Of a stretch of DNA of 64,000 bases, positions 42,988 through 52,037 are shown piece after piece. The DNA lies in assembly GCF_036250735.1 (NCBI RefSeq), contig NZ_CP109430.1:9052001-9116000 (forward strand). Direction: 5' to 3'. Every line of letters starts with the position of its first letter. Position 1 is the first letter of the stretch. Position numbers and translations under genes: made by a program. The DNA is from Streptosporangium sp. NBC_01495. Lineage in GTDB: Bacteria > Actinomycetota > Actinomycetes > Streptosporangiales > Streptosporangiaceae. The notes under the pieces are model-generated. The model saw only the letters and a list, made by a program, of their open reading frames with translations. It made no database searches and was not told the DNA's origin.

Positions 42988-43006
42988 AGCGGGTTCGATT
43001 CCCGCC
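42988..43006 (+). other. tRNA T-arm-like sequence
   Basis: AGCGGGTTCGATTCCCGCC folds as a perfect T-arm (GCGGG/CCCGC with TTCGATT loop). No other tRNA arms are visible. It could be the end of another tRNA-targeted attachment site or chance. Confidence 0.3.
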
Positions 43007-43108
43007 ACCCGTTCTCCTTCTTCAAGGCCCCGGCAGGGGGGGAATCACCTCCGGCACCATGAGCGGGGCAACCCTTCCGGACTCGGGGTGGATCGAAGCC
43101 CCCGTGGT

Positions 43109-43411
43109 TCAGGGCGAGGTGGGCTCGTTCAGAGGGCTCACCCGGTCGCGTGCCGCGACGGCCAAGGCGATGAAATCGCGAAAACGCGCGAACTCCTCCT
43201 GGTCCATCTTCAACCTCACCCCACCCACGACCTGGTCGTCGTCCCGCCTGGCACCGAGCCGAACCTTGAACCCGTCGCCGTGCGGCTGGACATCCACCCC
43301 GAGAAACGCCACGTGGTAACGGCTGCTCTCGGAGAGACCCCGGTGAAAGATCTCAAGGGTCCTGCCGTCCTGCACCAGGATGTAGTCGCCGAGCTGAAAC
43401 TCCGCCGCCAT
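43109..43411 (-). CDS. hypothetical PH-like protein
   Basis: 100 residues from ATG 43411 (the frame is open further). Beta-rich: FQLGDYILVQDGRTLEIFHR, RYHVAFLGVDVQPHGDGFKV, then an amphipathic C-terminal helix (DQEEFARFRDFIALAVAARD). This looks like a small PH/GRAM-type domain. Function unknown. Confidence 0.55.
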   Translation of the reverse strand: MAAEFQLGDYILVQDGRTLEIFHRGLSESSRYHVAFLGVDVQPHGDGFKVRLGARRDDDQVVGGVRLKMDQEEFARFRDFIALAVAARDRVSPLNEPTSP

Positions 43412-43572
43412 GGCTCCCGCTTCGAAACCGCGTAGATAACAATGCCCCCGACTGTCCCATACGATCGACGGCTGCACACCGAGCTCGTGTCGTACGTATC
43501 GGCGATCCGGAGGCCCGAACTCCATGCCCTCCGTCCCCGAGCCGTTGCCCCTTCAGAGCGGAACGAGGCGCT

Positions 43573-43713
43573 CATGAGAAGCCCCGCGAAGACGTCCCAG
43601 TCCCTGCGTGTCCGCCCGCCACCATGCAGGAGAAGCACATCCCTGCCGTGCCCACCGTGGTCTTCCGCCACGATCGGCACATCGCCGATCACGAGTCTCC
43701 CGATCGCGTCCGC
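43573..43713 (-). pseudogene. alpha/beta hydrolase, N-terminal fragment
   Basis: RLVIGDVPIVAEDHGGHGRD VLLLHGGGRTRRDWDVF: the first strand and HGGG oxyanion motif. The catalytic Ser, Asp and His are absent. Confidence 0.6.
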
Positions 43714-43911
43714 GTTGCCCGCCGCCTTTCGCCCGTCCTCTCGTACTCCGCCCTTCGTAACAACTTGGCGCAGCGGTCTCCACGGCTTTTCCCGCTGGAC
43801 GACGGCACCTTCGCCTCCTGCGGGGGACGTCACACCATGGCTCGCTTGCCAGATCCGTGCCGGAAAAGGCGGCGAGGAATGCCGGGTGTGGTGCGGCGGT
43901 TAGCGGTTGTC

Positions 43912-44592
43912 ATGACAACCATTGGATTCATCGGCAGCGGGAGTATCGGTGGCACGGTCGCCCGGCTCGCCGTCGCGGCCGGCTACGACGTGGTGCTGAG
44001 CAACTCGCGCGGTCCTCAGACACTGAAGGAACTGGTCGACGAGCTCGGGCCGAGGGCCGGCGCTGCGACCTCGGCTGAGGCCGCTGCGGCCGGTGACCTG
44101 GTGGTCGTCAGCATCCCGCTGAAGGCTTATCGCGACGTTCCGGTGGAGCCGCTCGCCGGCAAGACCGTCCTCGACACCAACAACTACTACTCCCAGCGGG
44201 ACGGGACCTTCCCGGAGCTCGACGCCGCATCCACCACGTCCAGCGAACTGCTGCAGCAGCACCTGACGACGTCCAAGGTCGTCAAGGTCTTCAACAACAT
44301 CTACTTCCAGCATCTGCGGGCGCTGGCCCGGTCCTCCGGTGCGGCGGACCGCAGTGCCCTGGCGATCGCGGGCGACGACGTCGGCGCGAAGGGAGAGGTG
44401 ACCGCGTTTCTCGACCGGATCGGCTACGACGCCGTCGACGCGGGAGCACTCGCGGACGGGTGGCGTTTCCAGCCGGGAACCCCCGCGTACGGCTTCGTTT
44501 ACGCGGGGGAGACCGAGAGCTTCTGGGAGTCGCCGGGAGTGCCCGCCGACGCCGCGGTGCTCAGCGCGAAGCTGGCCGCCGCCCGGCGTTGA
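43912..44592 (+). CDS. NADP-binding protein, F420-dependent NADP reductase-like
   Basis: 226 residues from ATG 43912. Rossmann start TIGFIGSGSIGGTVARLAVA, NSRGP after strand 2 (NADPH phosphate binding), VVVSIPLKAY, VLDTNNYYSQRDG, and FNNIYFQHL. This matches the short Fno/F420 reductase-like family, which moves hydride between NADP and F420 or acts on other substrates. F420 is common in this order. Monocistronic here. Confidence 0.8.
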   Translation: MTTIGFIGSGSIGGTVARLAVAAGYDVVLSNSRGPQTLKELVDELGPRAGAATSAEAAAAGDLVVVSIPLKAYRDVPVEPLAGKTVLDTNNYYSQRDGTFPELDAASTTSSELLQQHLTTSKVVKVFNNIYFQHLRALARSSGAADRSALAIAGDDVGAKGEVTAFLDRIGYDAVDAGALADGWRFQPGTPAYGFVYAGETESFWESPGVPADAAVLSAKLAAARR

Positions 44593-44964
44593 CACCCGGA
44601 CCGGGCCCAGGTATCGGCGCAAGCCGACCGGCCCATTGGGCGAGCGGGTACCGGATTCGCCACGTCGCGGTGACGGACATGCGCCATATCAAAATTCGCC
44701 GGAAGGGCCGGCAGGCGAGCGGCTGAACCTGGCCGGCAGGTCCTCCTCGTCCCTGTCCGCCTGCGCGAGAGAACGGACGCCGGACCTTCCCGTCTGCCGT
44801 TCGCGGAACAACTCCCGGGACCGTAGCCGCATCACGCGCCCGCCGTAGCCGGCCGACGCGCCGATCCTCGTCGCGATCATCGCGGTGTGACGGGCCGGTG
44901 CGAAACCGGCCCGCCACGGGTCAGCGAGGAGGAGCAATCCCGCACCTGCGGGGAGCGGGATGGG
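44593..44964. other. no gene seen; possible hairpin
   Basis: 372 bp without a credible frame. CGCGATCATCGCG near 44870 is a short dyad that may serve as a terminator. Confidence 0.35.
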
Positions 44965-45549
44965 TCACATCTCGGCGGTCGGGGTGGCCTGCTCGGCGGT
45001 CGGAGCGGCCTGTTCCGCCGTCGGGGTGGCCTGTTCCGCCGTCAGGGCGGCCTGCTCGGCGGCCTGGCGGATCCGCTCGATCTGCGCCTGGGTGACGTTG
45101 AGGGTGCCGAATTCCTTGACCGCCTGGTAGTAGGTCCAGGCGAGGCCGTTACAGGTGCCCCTGGGGATGGTGGAATATCTCGCGCAGACCTGCTTCATGT
45201 CGAAGTAGAACGCGTCGTCGATACGCGGCTTGTTCGCCGGGAACTGGCTTACCGCCTTGTAGTTGCGGTAGCCGAAGTCGTGACGGCGGCACGGCATTCT
45301 GAAGTCGAAACCGAGTGGCTGGTCGGGGCTGGTCGAACACAGGTCGGTCGACCAGTCGAAGTTGTAGTCCGCCCAGCTTCCCTGGTTCTGCCAGGCAGAA
45401 ACCCAGCTGGCGGCGCTGGCCGCCGTAGGCTGGCTGAAACTGGAAAGTGCGGCGAGTTTTTGCTGCAGTGTCACCGCGTAGGCGGGCAGGGTTAATCCGA
45501 GTAATGCAACGAGGGATAGGGCGACAGTTGCGAGGGCACGTTTTACCAT
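44965..45549 (-). CDS. secreted prokaryotic phospholipase A2
   Basis: 194 residues from ATG 45549. Sec signal (MVKRALATVALSLVALLGLT, PAYA cleavage). The mature domain has the Streptomyces-type PLA2 signature: CSTSPDQPLGFDFRMPCRRH DFGYRNY (catalytic His-Asp, disulfide Cys), then KPRIDDAFYFDMKQVC. It hydrolyses sn-2 ester bonds of phospholipids with calcium. Unusual: the last 35 or so residues are an AEQA-rich tail with the 7-residue unit TAEQATP repeated about four times. Confidence 0.9.
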   Translation of the reverse strand: MVKRALATVALSLVALLGLTLPAYAVTLQQKLAALSSFSQPTAASAASWVSAWQNQGSWADYNFDWSTDLCSTSPDQPLGFDFRMPCRRHDFGYRNYKAVSQFPANKPRIDDAFYFDMKQVCARYSTIPRGTCNGLAWTYYQAVKEFGTLNVTQAQIERIRQAAEQAALTAEQATPTAEQAAPTAEQATPTAEM

Positions 45550-46025
45550 GGACTCTGCCTTTGTCTGGGGGGTGGCTCTCACGGCAGGGATCTGCCACGG
45601 CCCAACAATGAAACGAAATATCCCGGAACGCCGGAACAGATTTTTGTGAAGATCGGTGTGGATATTCGTTAACGAAAGCTCTTTACAACATTTACAACGT
45701 CAGGTAATGGCGAGTCTCGAAGGGGCGGGGCATGGGGGTGGACACTCCGCTCGCGGCGCCTCCGGGCAGCGGCTCGGTACCCGGACGGGCGGCTGTCGCG
45801 ATCGTCGACGTCTCGCGGGCGCCGATCGGCGCGCTGCCGGGCAACACACCGATCAGCCCGCCGACACGCGAGCACGCCGATCAGCCGGTCGACACGCGGC
45901 CCCGGCACCGGCACCGGGGCCCGCCGTGACCGCTGACGGCCGGAGTCTCCGCGTGGTCCGCGGCCGCCAGCGTGCCACGGGGCCGGAACGAAGACGCCCA
46001 CCGGCGACTCCCCCGCGTACACGGG
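45550..46025. other. no gene seen
   Basis: Contains the PLA2 promoter region (AT-richer around 45600-45690). No frame looks like a protein. Confidence 0.4.
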
Positions 46026-46406
46026 CTATTGGGTCAGGGCGGCGGCGACCCGCCGGCGGAGTGGGATTTCGTGGCCGGGATCGGTGCCCAGCGTCACGGT
46101 CAGCCCGGCGTCGGCGGCATCGGCCAGGACGGAGAGCAGGGTGGCGAGCTGTTCGAGGGGCTCGGCGCCGAGCAGCTCCTCGGCGTGCTCCACGACCAGG
46201 GTGACGTTCCCGGTGCGGGTCACATCGCGCAGGGAGTCGGTGAGTGCGTCCCAGTTACGGCCGAAGTAATCGGGGAACCGCAGAACCCGCGCCACCTCCT
46301 CGAAGAAGGCGGCGCGGGTCTGACACGCGCGCCCGTCGACGACCGCGGGTGCCGGGCCGGTGGACACCGTCAGCCATGGCGGCAGCGGACGTGCGGCGGA
46401 TGTCAT
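46026..46406 (-). CDS. barstar-family ribonuclease inhibitor
   Basis: 126 residues. VDGRACQTRAAFFEEVARVL, FPDYFGRNWDALTDSLRDV and VTLVVEHAEELL form the barstar fold; the acidic helix faces the RNase active site in known complexes. It starts 8 bp after the barnase-like gene, so the pair is co-transcribed and the cytoplasmic inhibitor protects against the enzyme before export. Confidence 0.9.
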   Translation of the reverse strand: MTSAARPLPPWLTVSTGPAPAVVDGRACQTRAAFFEEVARVLRFPDYFGRNWDALTDSLRDVTRTGNVTLVVEHAEELLGAEPLEQLATLLSVLADAADAGLTVTLGTDPGHEIPLRRRVAAALTQ

Positions 46407-46414
46407 GGGAAGTC

Positions 46415-46828
46415 CTAGAGCCGGTAGAAGTCGGTGTAGTGGTTCGGCGAGAACCAGGTCACGCCGGTGCTGCGGTTGACGACGATCCGGTAGGCGTCAC
46501 GGGCGGCGCCCCGCGCCCGGGAGTAGACGTCGTACTCGTAGTAGGTGGCACCGCTGGGGAGCTGGCCCTCCCGGTTGTAGTGGCGTCCGCCGGTGTAGTT
46601 GTACTTACCACCCGACCAGGTGTACCAGCCGCTGCTGGTGGGGTAGCCCTTGGAGGCCCAGGTCGCGTTGGCCGAGCGCGCGTCGGCGCACCGGGAGATG
46701 GTGCAGGAGTTGTAAACCGACGCGCCGGCGGGGGTGACGCCGACCACGCCGGTCAGGGACACGATGGCGGCGAGGATGACGGCGAGCTGTGCCAGCCGGG
46801 AGGGCCGGGGGCGCTGGGAGGTGTGCAC
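46415..46828 (-). CDS. secreted barnase-like ribonuclease
   Basis: 137 residues from GTG 46828, preceded by AAGGAG. Sec signal ending VTPAGA. The RNase core shows the catalytic set of barnase: Glu in YYEYDVY, Arg in RDAYRIVVN and His in SPNHYTDFYRL. It cleaves single-stranded RNA outside the cell or inside competitors. The two Cys in SCTISRC may form a disulfide. Confidence 0.9.
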   Translation of the reverse strand: MHTSQRPRPSRLAQLAVILAAIVSLTGVVGVTPAGASVYNSCTISRCADARSANATWASKGYPTSSGWYTWSGGKYNYTGGRHYNREGQLPSGATYYEYDVYSRARGAARDAYRIVVNRSTGVTWFSPNHYTDFYRL

Positions 46829-47040
46829 GGGGTCTCCTTGCGAGGGGGTGCGAGGGTGACGGACACCTGTCAGGATCGCCGCCCGACAGCTGTCAGGTAA
46901 AGGCAAAGATCGCCAAAGGTACGGTGAACTCTTGGCGGATCCGGCGGCGGAGACCTCCGGCGGGATCGGAGAGGGCGCTCGCCATCCGGTCAGGCGGCGG
47001 GCGTGGACCGCTCGGCACCGTGAGGGCGGGTCTCGCACCG

Positions 47041-47142
47041 GCCGCCGAATCACCCCCGGGAGGCGGTCCAACGCGCCGCCGAATCACCCCCGGGAGGCGG
47101 TCCAACGCGCCGCCGTACCGCCCCCGGGAGGCGGTCCGACGC
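47041..47142. repeat. three 34-bp tandem repeats
   Basis: Units at 47041-47074, 47075-47108 and 47109-47142 share CGGGAGGCGGTCC; the third has four changes. They lie upstream of the PHP-like gene. Confidence 0.85.
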
Positions 47143-47286
47143 GTCGGCGAGTGCCGCGCGGAGACGATTTCCAACCTCCTGAGCTCGTTGTTCTCGGTTG
47201 CCCCGTTCCCCGTTCACATTGCGTTCAGCACGGCCTTCGAGACTCCCAGATTGGGACCAAGCTGCAGATGACCGAAAGGTTTTATT

Positions 47287-48789
47287 GTGAAGGACCAGAA
47301 CATCGAAGACCCCGAGCGCTCGGCGATCTCGCGGCGCCGGTTGGTCAAGTACGCCGGCCTCGGGGCGACGCTGGTCGCCGCGAGCCCGCTGGCGACCGGC
47401 AACGCGGCGTGGGCGGAGGGAGACCCCGAGCGCTGGAGCGAGAACCGCGGTGACTCCCGCAACCGGGTGTGGCGTGCCGGTGACCACCACGTGCACTCGG
47501 AGTACAGCGGCGAGTTCGACACGTCGACGAACCCGCCGAAGTTCAGCAAGGGCGCCGACGCCGTGTACCCGATCGTCACCAACGCGATCATGGCGAAGTA
47601 CTTCGGCCTCAGCTGGGCGATGTGCACCGACCACGGCGGGCCGACGCACTCGAAGGTGAACCTTGAGCAGGCGTACCCCGACCTCCTGCGCTCGCGCGTG
47701 CTCGTGCCCGAGGTGCTCCAGTTCTGGGGGATGGAGTTCGACGCCCCGGCGCTGGACCACCACACGCTGATGATCCCCCACCACGCCGACGAGGCGCAGC
47801 AGCTGTTCGAGCTGGAGAGCCGCTTCGCCAAGCACGACGCGTTCCCCGCCGACCCCGGCCGCGACACCGAGGCCAAGATGGTGGAGTTCCTCAAGGCCGC
47901 GAAGGGCATGCGGCAGAAGCCGCTGGTGATCGCCCACCACGCCGCGCGGTCGGCGACCGGTCTCGGCGTCTACGGGCAGGACACTCCCCGGGAGTTCCGC
48001 AACGGCAACAACGCCGCGCCGGAGATCTACGTCGGCTTCGAGGGCGCTCCCGGCCACCAGGCGGGCCCGCTCAACGGCGGCGCACGCGGCGGGTACGGCA
48101 ACCACCCGACCTACGGCGGCTTCGACCAGATGACGGCGCGCGTCGGCGGCCTCTGGGACTCGCTGCTCGGCGAGGGCCGGCGCTGGTGGATCACGGCGAC
48201 CTCGGACTCGCACGTGCACTGGACGCGCGGCGGCTCCGACTTCTGGCCGGGCGAGTACAGCAAGACCCACGTGCTGGCCAGGCAGGACTACGCCGACATC
48301 ATGGACGGCCTCCGCAACGGGCGCATCTGGGTCGGCACCGGCGACCTGATCACCAGCCTCGACGTCACGGCGAGCACCCAGGGCCGCTCGGCCACCACGG
48401 GTGAGACGCTCAGCGTGAGCCGCCGCAACCGCACCGACGTCGACATCGAGATCAGGTTCCGGCCGCTGGAGGGCAAGAACGCCAACGGCGACCACCCGGA
48501 GGTCCGGCGCGTCGACCTGATCACCGGCCAGGTCACCGGCCCGAGCAGCAACCTCGACTCCGACACCAACCCCACCACGAAGGTCGTGGCCCGGTTCGGC
48601 CCGCGCGACTGGCGCAAGTCGGGACGCGAGTACGTCATCCGCCACACCCTGCGCAACGTGGAAGGCGACTTCTACGCCCGCGTACGTGGCACGAGCACCG
48701 ACGAGGCCGAGCCGCTCGCCGACGGCAAGGAGAGCCCCTGGGAAGACCTGTGGTTCTACTCGAACCCGGTCTTCGTCCAGTACCGCTAG
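47287..48789 (+). CDS. Tat-exported PHP-like phosphoesterase
   Basis: 500 residues, GTG start. Tat signal (SRRRLVKYAGLGATLVAASP). The PHP-like metal motifs appear as GDHHVHSEYS, CTDHGGPTHS, HHTLMIPHHADEAQ, VIAHHAARSATG and TATSDSHVHW. The C-terminal 130 residues are beta-rich (VDIEIRFRPLEGKNANGDHP). Probably a metal-dependent phosphoesterase acting outside the cell; the substrate is unknown. Monocistronic. Confidence 0.8.
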   Translation: MKDQNIEDPERSAISRRRLVKYAGLGATLVAASPLATGNAAWAEGDPERWSENRGDSRNRVWRAGDHHVHSEYSGEFDTSTNPPKFSKGADAVYPIVTNAIMAKYFGLSWAMCTDHGGPTHSKVNLEQAYPDLLRSRVLVPEVLQFWGMEFDAPALDHHTLMIPHHADEAQQLFELESRFAKHDAFPADPGRDTEAKMVEFLKAAKGMRQKPLVIAHHAARSATGLGVYGQDTPREFRNGNNAAPEIYVGFEGAPGHQAGPLNGGARGGYGNHPTYGGFDQMTARVGGLWDSLLGEGRRWWITATSDSHVHWTRGGSDFWPGEYSKTHVLARQDYADIMDGLRNGRIWVGTGDLITSLDVTASTQGRSATTGETLSVSRRNRTDVDIEIRFRPLEGKNANGDHPEVRRVDLITGQVTGPSSNLDSDTNPTTKVVARFGPRDWRKSGREYVIRHTLRNVEGDFYARVRGTSTDEAEPLADGKESPWEDLWFYSNPVFVQYR

Positions 48790-49094
48790 TTCTCTGACCG
48801 GGCAGCCTCTCCGGGTGAGGAGACTGCCTTCGTCATCGCGTGTGACCGGATCGAGTCCGGTGGATCTGCCCCTCGCCCCTCCCTCAGATCCCTCAGAGCA
48901 GACCTGACGGGAGGGACGAGGGTCCCGCGCCGTCACCGCGCCCTTGGATCCCGCGAGGTCCGGGAGACAGGGATCACCATGCTCCCGGTGACTCCACCGG
49001 TACAGTCCTCGCCGGTACGGCTCCTGAGCGGATTGGTTCGGACGTCGATCCGGTACGGCCGGTCGTGGCCCGCGAGCCGACCGCCGCCGGACGG
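48790..49094. terminator. intergenic region with probable terminator
   Basis: GGCAGCCTCTCC ... GAGGAGACTGCC (48804-48829) forms an imperfect hairpin just after the PHP-like gene. No gene is seen in the rest. Confidence 0.45.
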
Positions 49095-49443
49095 TCAGAT
49101 CGTCTTGATCGCGCCGCCGTCGATCAGGTGGTCGGACCCGGCGACGCTGCCCGCGAGCGGCGAGGCCAGGTAGGCGACCAGCGCGGCCACCTCGGCGGGC
49201 TCGACGAACCGGCCGGTCGTCATGCCCACCTGCTCCGGCAGCAGCCGGAGCAGTTCCTCGTGCGACACCCCTATCGACCTGGCGAGCTCCGCCCCGTACC
49301 CCGCCGGGTCCTCCCACAGCGAGGTTCGCACCGGTCCCGGTGAGATCGTGTTGACCCGCACGCCCCGAGGCCCGAACTCCTCGTTCAACGCCTTCCCGAA
49401 CGCCGTCAGCGCCGCCTTCGCGGTCGTGTAGGTGACCGGTCCC
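49095..49443 (-). pseudogene. short-chain dehydrogenase, C-terminal fragment
   Basis: Begins within the active-site motif (YTTAKAALTAFGKALNEEFG) and runs through VRVNTISPGPVRTSLW to DHLIDGGAIKTI. The NAD-binding half is missing. It joins an unrelated fragment at about 49443. Confidence 0.75.
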
Positions 49444-49447
49444 GAGC

Positions 49448-49519
49448 TTGGCTGCCGGGCGCCGTCTGGCCACCCGCCTCGTCGACACCCTGCTGCACGG
49501 CTTCGGCAAGTACAGCTAG
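49448..49519 (+). pseudogene. regulator-like C-terminal fragment
   Basis: LAAGRRLATRLVDTLLHGFG then KYS stop. The helix resembles the end of a TetR-type regulator. It meets the SDR fragment head to tail, marking a deletion junction. Confidence 0.35.
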
Positions 49520-49645
49520 CCGCCCGTCACGTGGTCTTGACGAACTCCGCGGATCGGGCGCGTTGTTCGGTAGCGTCCGGGTGGTCGTTTCAGTCTGCGC
49601 GTGAGCCGCCGGGCGAGCGCAGCATACGGAGGAAGGGAATCGGCC

Positions 49646-50437
49646 ATGCCTGGGAGAATCTCGTACGAGCTGGGGACGTTCTGCTGGGCGGACCTCAACG
49701 CGCCCGATCCGGACGCCGCCACGGCCTTCTACACCGGCCTGTTCGGCTGGCACGCGCACGTCGACCCCGATCCGCTGGTCGCGGGCCACATCACGCTGAC
49801 CCTGGACGGTGACCTGAGCCGTCCGGTGGCCGCGCTGATGCCGATGACCGCCGAAGCGCCGCCGGGAACCCCGGCTTTCTGGACGACCTACGTCAGCGTC
49901 GCCGACGTCGACGCCACGGCCGAGCTCGTGCGGGGTGCGGGCGGCCAGGTGTTCATGGGGCCGACGGACGCCGGGGAGTTGGGCCGCTTCGCGCTGCTGT
50001 TCGACCCGCAGGGCGCGTTGGTCGGGCTCTGGCAGGCCAGGGACTTCCACGGCGCCGGGGTCATCGGCGAGCCGGGCGCGTACTGCTGGAGCGAGCTGGC
50101 CGTACGCGACGTCGAGGGCGCCAGGGCGTTCTACGGAACGGTGCTCGGCTGGGAGGGTGACACCCACGCGTCCGGCCCCGCCGCCTACACCGAGTGGCGC
50201 ACACCGGGCGGCACGCCCGCCGGCTGGATGACCCAGATGGACGAGCGATGGCCCGCCGAGATCCCACCCCGCTGGACGGTCACCTTCACGGTGTCCGACT
50301 GCGACGCCACCGCCGCGCGGGCCGCCGAGCTGGGCGGCACGGTGGCGGTGGCGCCCCATGACATCCCGGCCGGGCGGGTCGCGCTGCTCAACGACCCCCA
50401 GGGCGGGCGCTTCTCGGTCATCCACCCGAACGGCTGA
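49646..50437 (+). CDS. two-domain VOC-family protein
   Basis: 263 residues from ATG 49646 (GGAGGA upstream). Two glyoxalase/VOC modules: 1-125 (FCWADLNAPDPDAATAFYTG LFGW ... LFDPQGALVGLW) and 135-263 (YCWSELAVRDVEGARAFYGT VLGW ... LNDPQGGRFSVI). Similar to the 27-kDa hydroxylase-type proteins of actinomycetes; it may bind or modify an aromatic metabolite. Substrate unknown. Confidence 0.85.
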   Translation: MPGRISYELGTFCWADLNAPDPDAATAFYTGLFGWHAHVDPDPLVAGHITLTLDGDLSRPVAALMPMTAEAPPGTPAFWTTYVSVADVDATAELVRGAGGQVFMGPTDAGELGRFALLFDPQGALVGLWQARDFHGAGVIGEPGAYCWSELAVRDVEGARAFYGTVLGWEGDTHASGPAAYTEWRTPGGTPAGWMTQMDERWPAEIPPRWTVTFTVSDCDATAARAAELGGTVAVAPHDIPAGRVALLNDPQGGRFSVIHPNG

Positions 50438-50489
50438 CCGGATCCCGGCCGTCGGAGACCCGGCCCTTCCGGCCGAACGGCTGGCCCGA

Positions 50490-50610
50490 TCCCGGCCATC
50501 GGGGACCGATCCCGGCCATCGGGGACCGGGCCCGGCGGTCCGAGGACCAAGGCCCGGTGGTCGAGGACCAAGGCCCGGTGGTCGAGGACCAAGGCCCGGT
50601 GGTTGGAGCC
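50490..50610. repeat. 20- and 21-bp tandem repeats
   Basis: GATCCCGGCCATCGGGGACC occurs twice, then GGTGGTCGAGGACCAAGGCC-type units three times with decaying copies. They lie between the VOC and DyP genes; no coding role. Confidence 0.75.
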
Positions 50611-50789
50611 CGGAACCCGCCGGTCGAGGATCAGCCCCTGATATCCGGGGACCTGCCTTGACGTCCGGCGGTCGGGTCCTGACCGATCGGGGATCGGGCC
50701 CGTTGGTCCCGAGGAGGCCGGCGAGCCGCGGGAAGTGCCGCCGTACGCCTGCGGCGAGCATGCTCGCCACAGGCGTACGGCGACTCCTG

Positions 50790-52016
50790 TCAGGTGAGTA
50801 GGCCGTCCCCGATCCAGCCGTTGGGTGAGCAGCCCGGCGGGATGGCGAAGACGGCCGAGCCGATCGGGGTCGTCCACTCGTTGAGCAGGTCGGCCTCGGC
50901 CAGCCTGCGCTGGATCGGGACGAACTGCCGGGAGACGTCGGCCTGGTAGGAGGCGAACAGTATCCCGGAGTCGGCGTGCCCCTCCGGGGTGAGCCCCTCG
51001 TCGTAGTTGTAGACCCTGCGCAGGATCCTCAGGTTCGGGTCGGTGACATGGGCCCGGCGGATATGGGCCTGCTCGGAGATGACGGGGAAGCCGATCGCGT
51101 TGAGCTTCTCGAAATCGGCACCGTCGTGCTCGTCGCGTCCGGTGAGCGGGGCGCCGTTGTCCAGGCGCCGGCCCACGGTGAACTCCTTGGCGACCCGGTC
51201 GACGGCGTCCCAGGTCTCCATCTCCGCCCGGATGCGCCGCAGCACCAGCGTGGTGCCACCGCGCAGCCACTCCGGGCCGCCGCTCACCCACACGGCCCGG
51301 TCGAAGTCAGGGGAACCGGGTGCGGGATTGACGGTCCCGTCGAGCTGGCCCATGACGTTGCGCTGGGTCAGCCCGGCGGGCTGGGTTCCCGCACCGCGCC
51401 GGAAGCCCCGCTGGGTCCAGCGGACCTTCGCGAAGGAGCGGGCGTCCTTGACGACCATGCGGAGGGCGTGGGCCAGGGTGAGGGCGTCGTCGGCGCAGAT
51501 CTGCAGCAGCAGGTCCCCGCCGCTCCACTCCTTCCTGAGCCTGTCGATCCCGAAGGCGGGCAGCGGCGCCACCGCCTCCGGACGGCGGTCGGTCAGCCCG
51601 GCCGCCGTGAAGAAGCCGGGACCGAACCCGAAGGTCACGGTCAGCCGGGCGGGCAGGACGGCCAGCTCCGGCTCGGTGTCGGCCAGGGCGGGCCTGCCCT
51701 GGGTCAACCGCCTGGCGTCGTCGGTGAGCAGCCGCATCATCCGGACCAGCGCCTCGCGGTCGGTGTCCGGCAGCAGATCCAGGCCGACGAACACCCCGTA
51801 CGTCTGGGGCGCCGTCGCGATCCCCGCCTGGTGGACGCCGTCGAAGGGCTCCGTGGCGGAACCGCCGGAACCTCCTGAGACGGGGGACGCCGCCGAAGCG
51901 GCTTGGGGGGCGACTGAGGGGACAGCCTGGTCGGGGGCGCACCCGGCGAGGGCGCCGACCGCGGTGGCGGCGCCTCCGGCGAGCAGTCCCCTGCGGCTGA
52001 GTCGGGGTTCCCGCAT
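50790..52016 (-). CDS. Tat-exported DyP-type peroxidase
   Basis: 408 residues. The Tat signal (LSRRGLLAGGAATAVGALAG) runs into a Cys, so a lipoprotein is possible. The DyP motif GQLDGT (GxxDG) and the proximal haem His in EQAHIRRAHV are present, with RGGTTLVLRRIRAEMETWDA before it. Haem peroxidase acting outside the membrane. In Streptomyces lividans the related DtpA is encoded beside copper chaperones, as here: it is the last gene after a membrane protein and a PCuAC protein. Confidence 0.88.
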   Translation of the reverse strand: MREPRLSRRGLLAGGAATAVGALAGCAPDQAVPSVAPQAASAASPVSGGSGGSATEPFDGVHQAGIATAPQTYGVFVGLDLLPDTDREALVRMMRLLTDDARRLTQGRPALADTEPELAVLPARLTVTFGFGPGFFTAAGLTDRRPEAVAPLPAFGIDRLRKEWSGGDLLLQICADDALTLAHALRMVVKDARSFAKVRWTQRGFRRGAGTQPAGLTQRNVMGQLDGTVNPAPGSPDFDRAVWVSGGPEWLRGGTTLVLRRIRAEMETWDAVDRVAKEFTVGRRLDNGAPLTGRDEHDGADFEKLNAIGFPVISEQAHIRRAHVTDPNLRILRRVYNYDEGLTPEGHADSGILFASYQADVSRQFVPIQRRLAEADLLNEWTTPIGSAVFAIPPGCSPNGWIGDGLLT

Positions 52017-52037
52017 GAGTTCTTCTCCGTTTCCCGC

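Noticed and set aside
45669..46022. Minus-strand frame of 117 codons upstream of PLA2
   Set aside because: Low-complexity Arg/Pro composition, no ribosome site, no homologous look.
47050..49509. Minus-strand open frame of 819 codons opposite the PHP-like gene
   Set aside because: Arg/Gly/Val-rich antisense of a GC-rich gene; the plus strand has a Tat signal, metal motifs and a plausible start.
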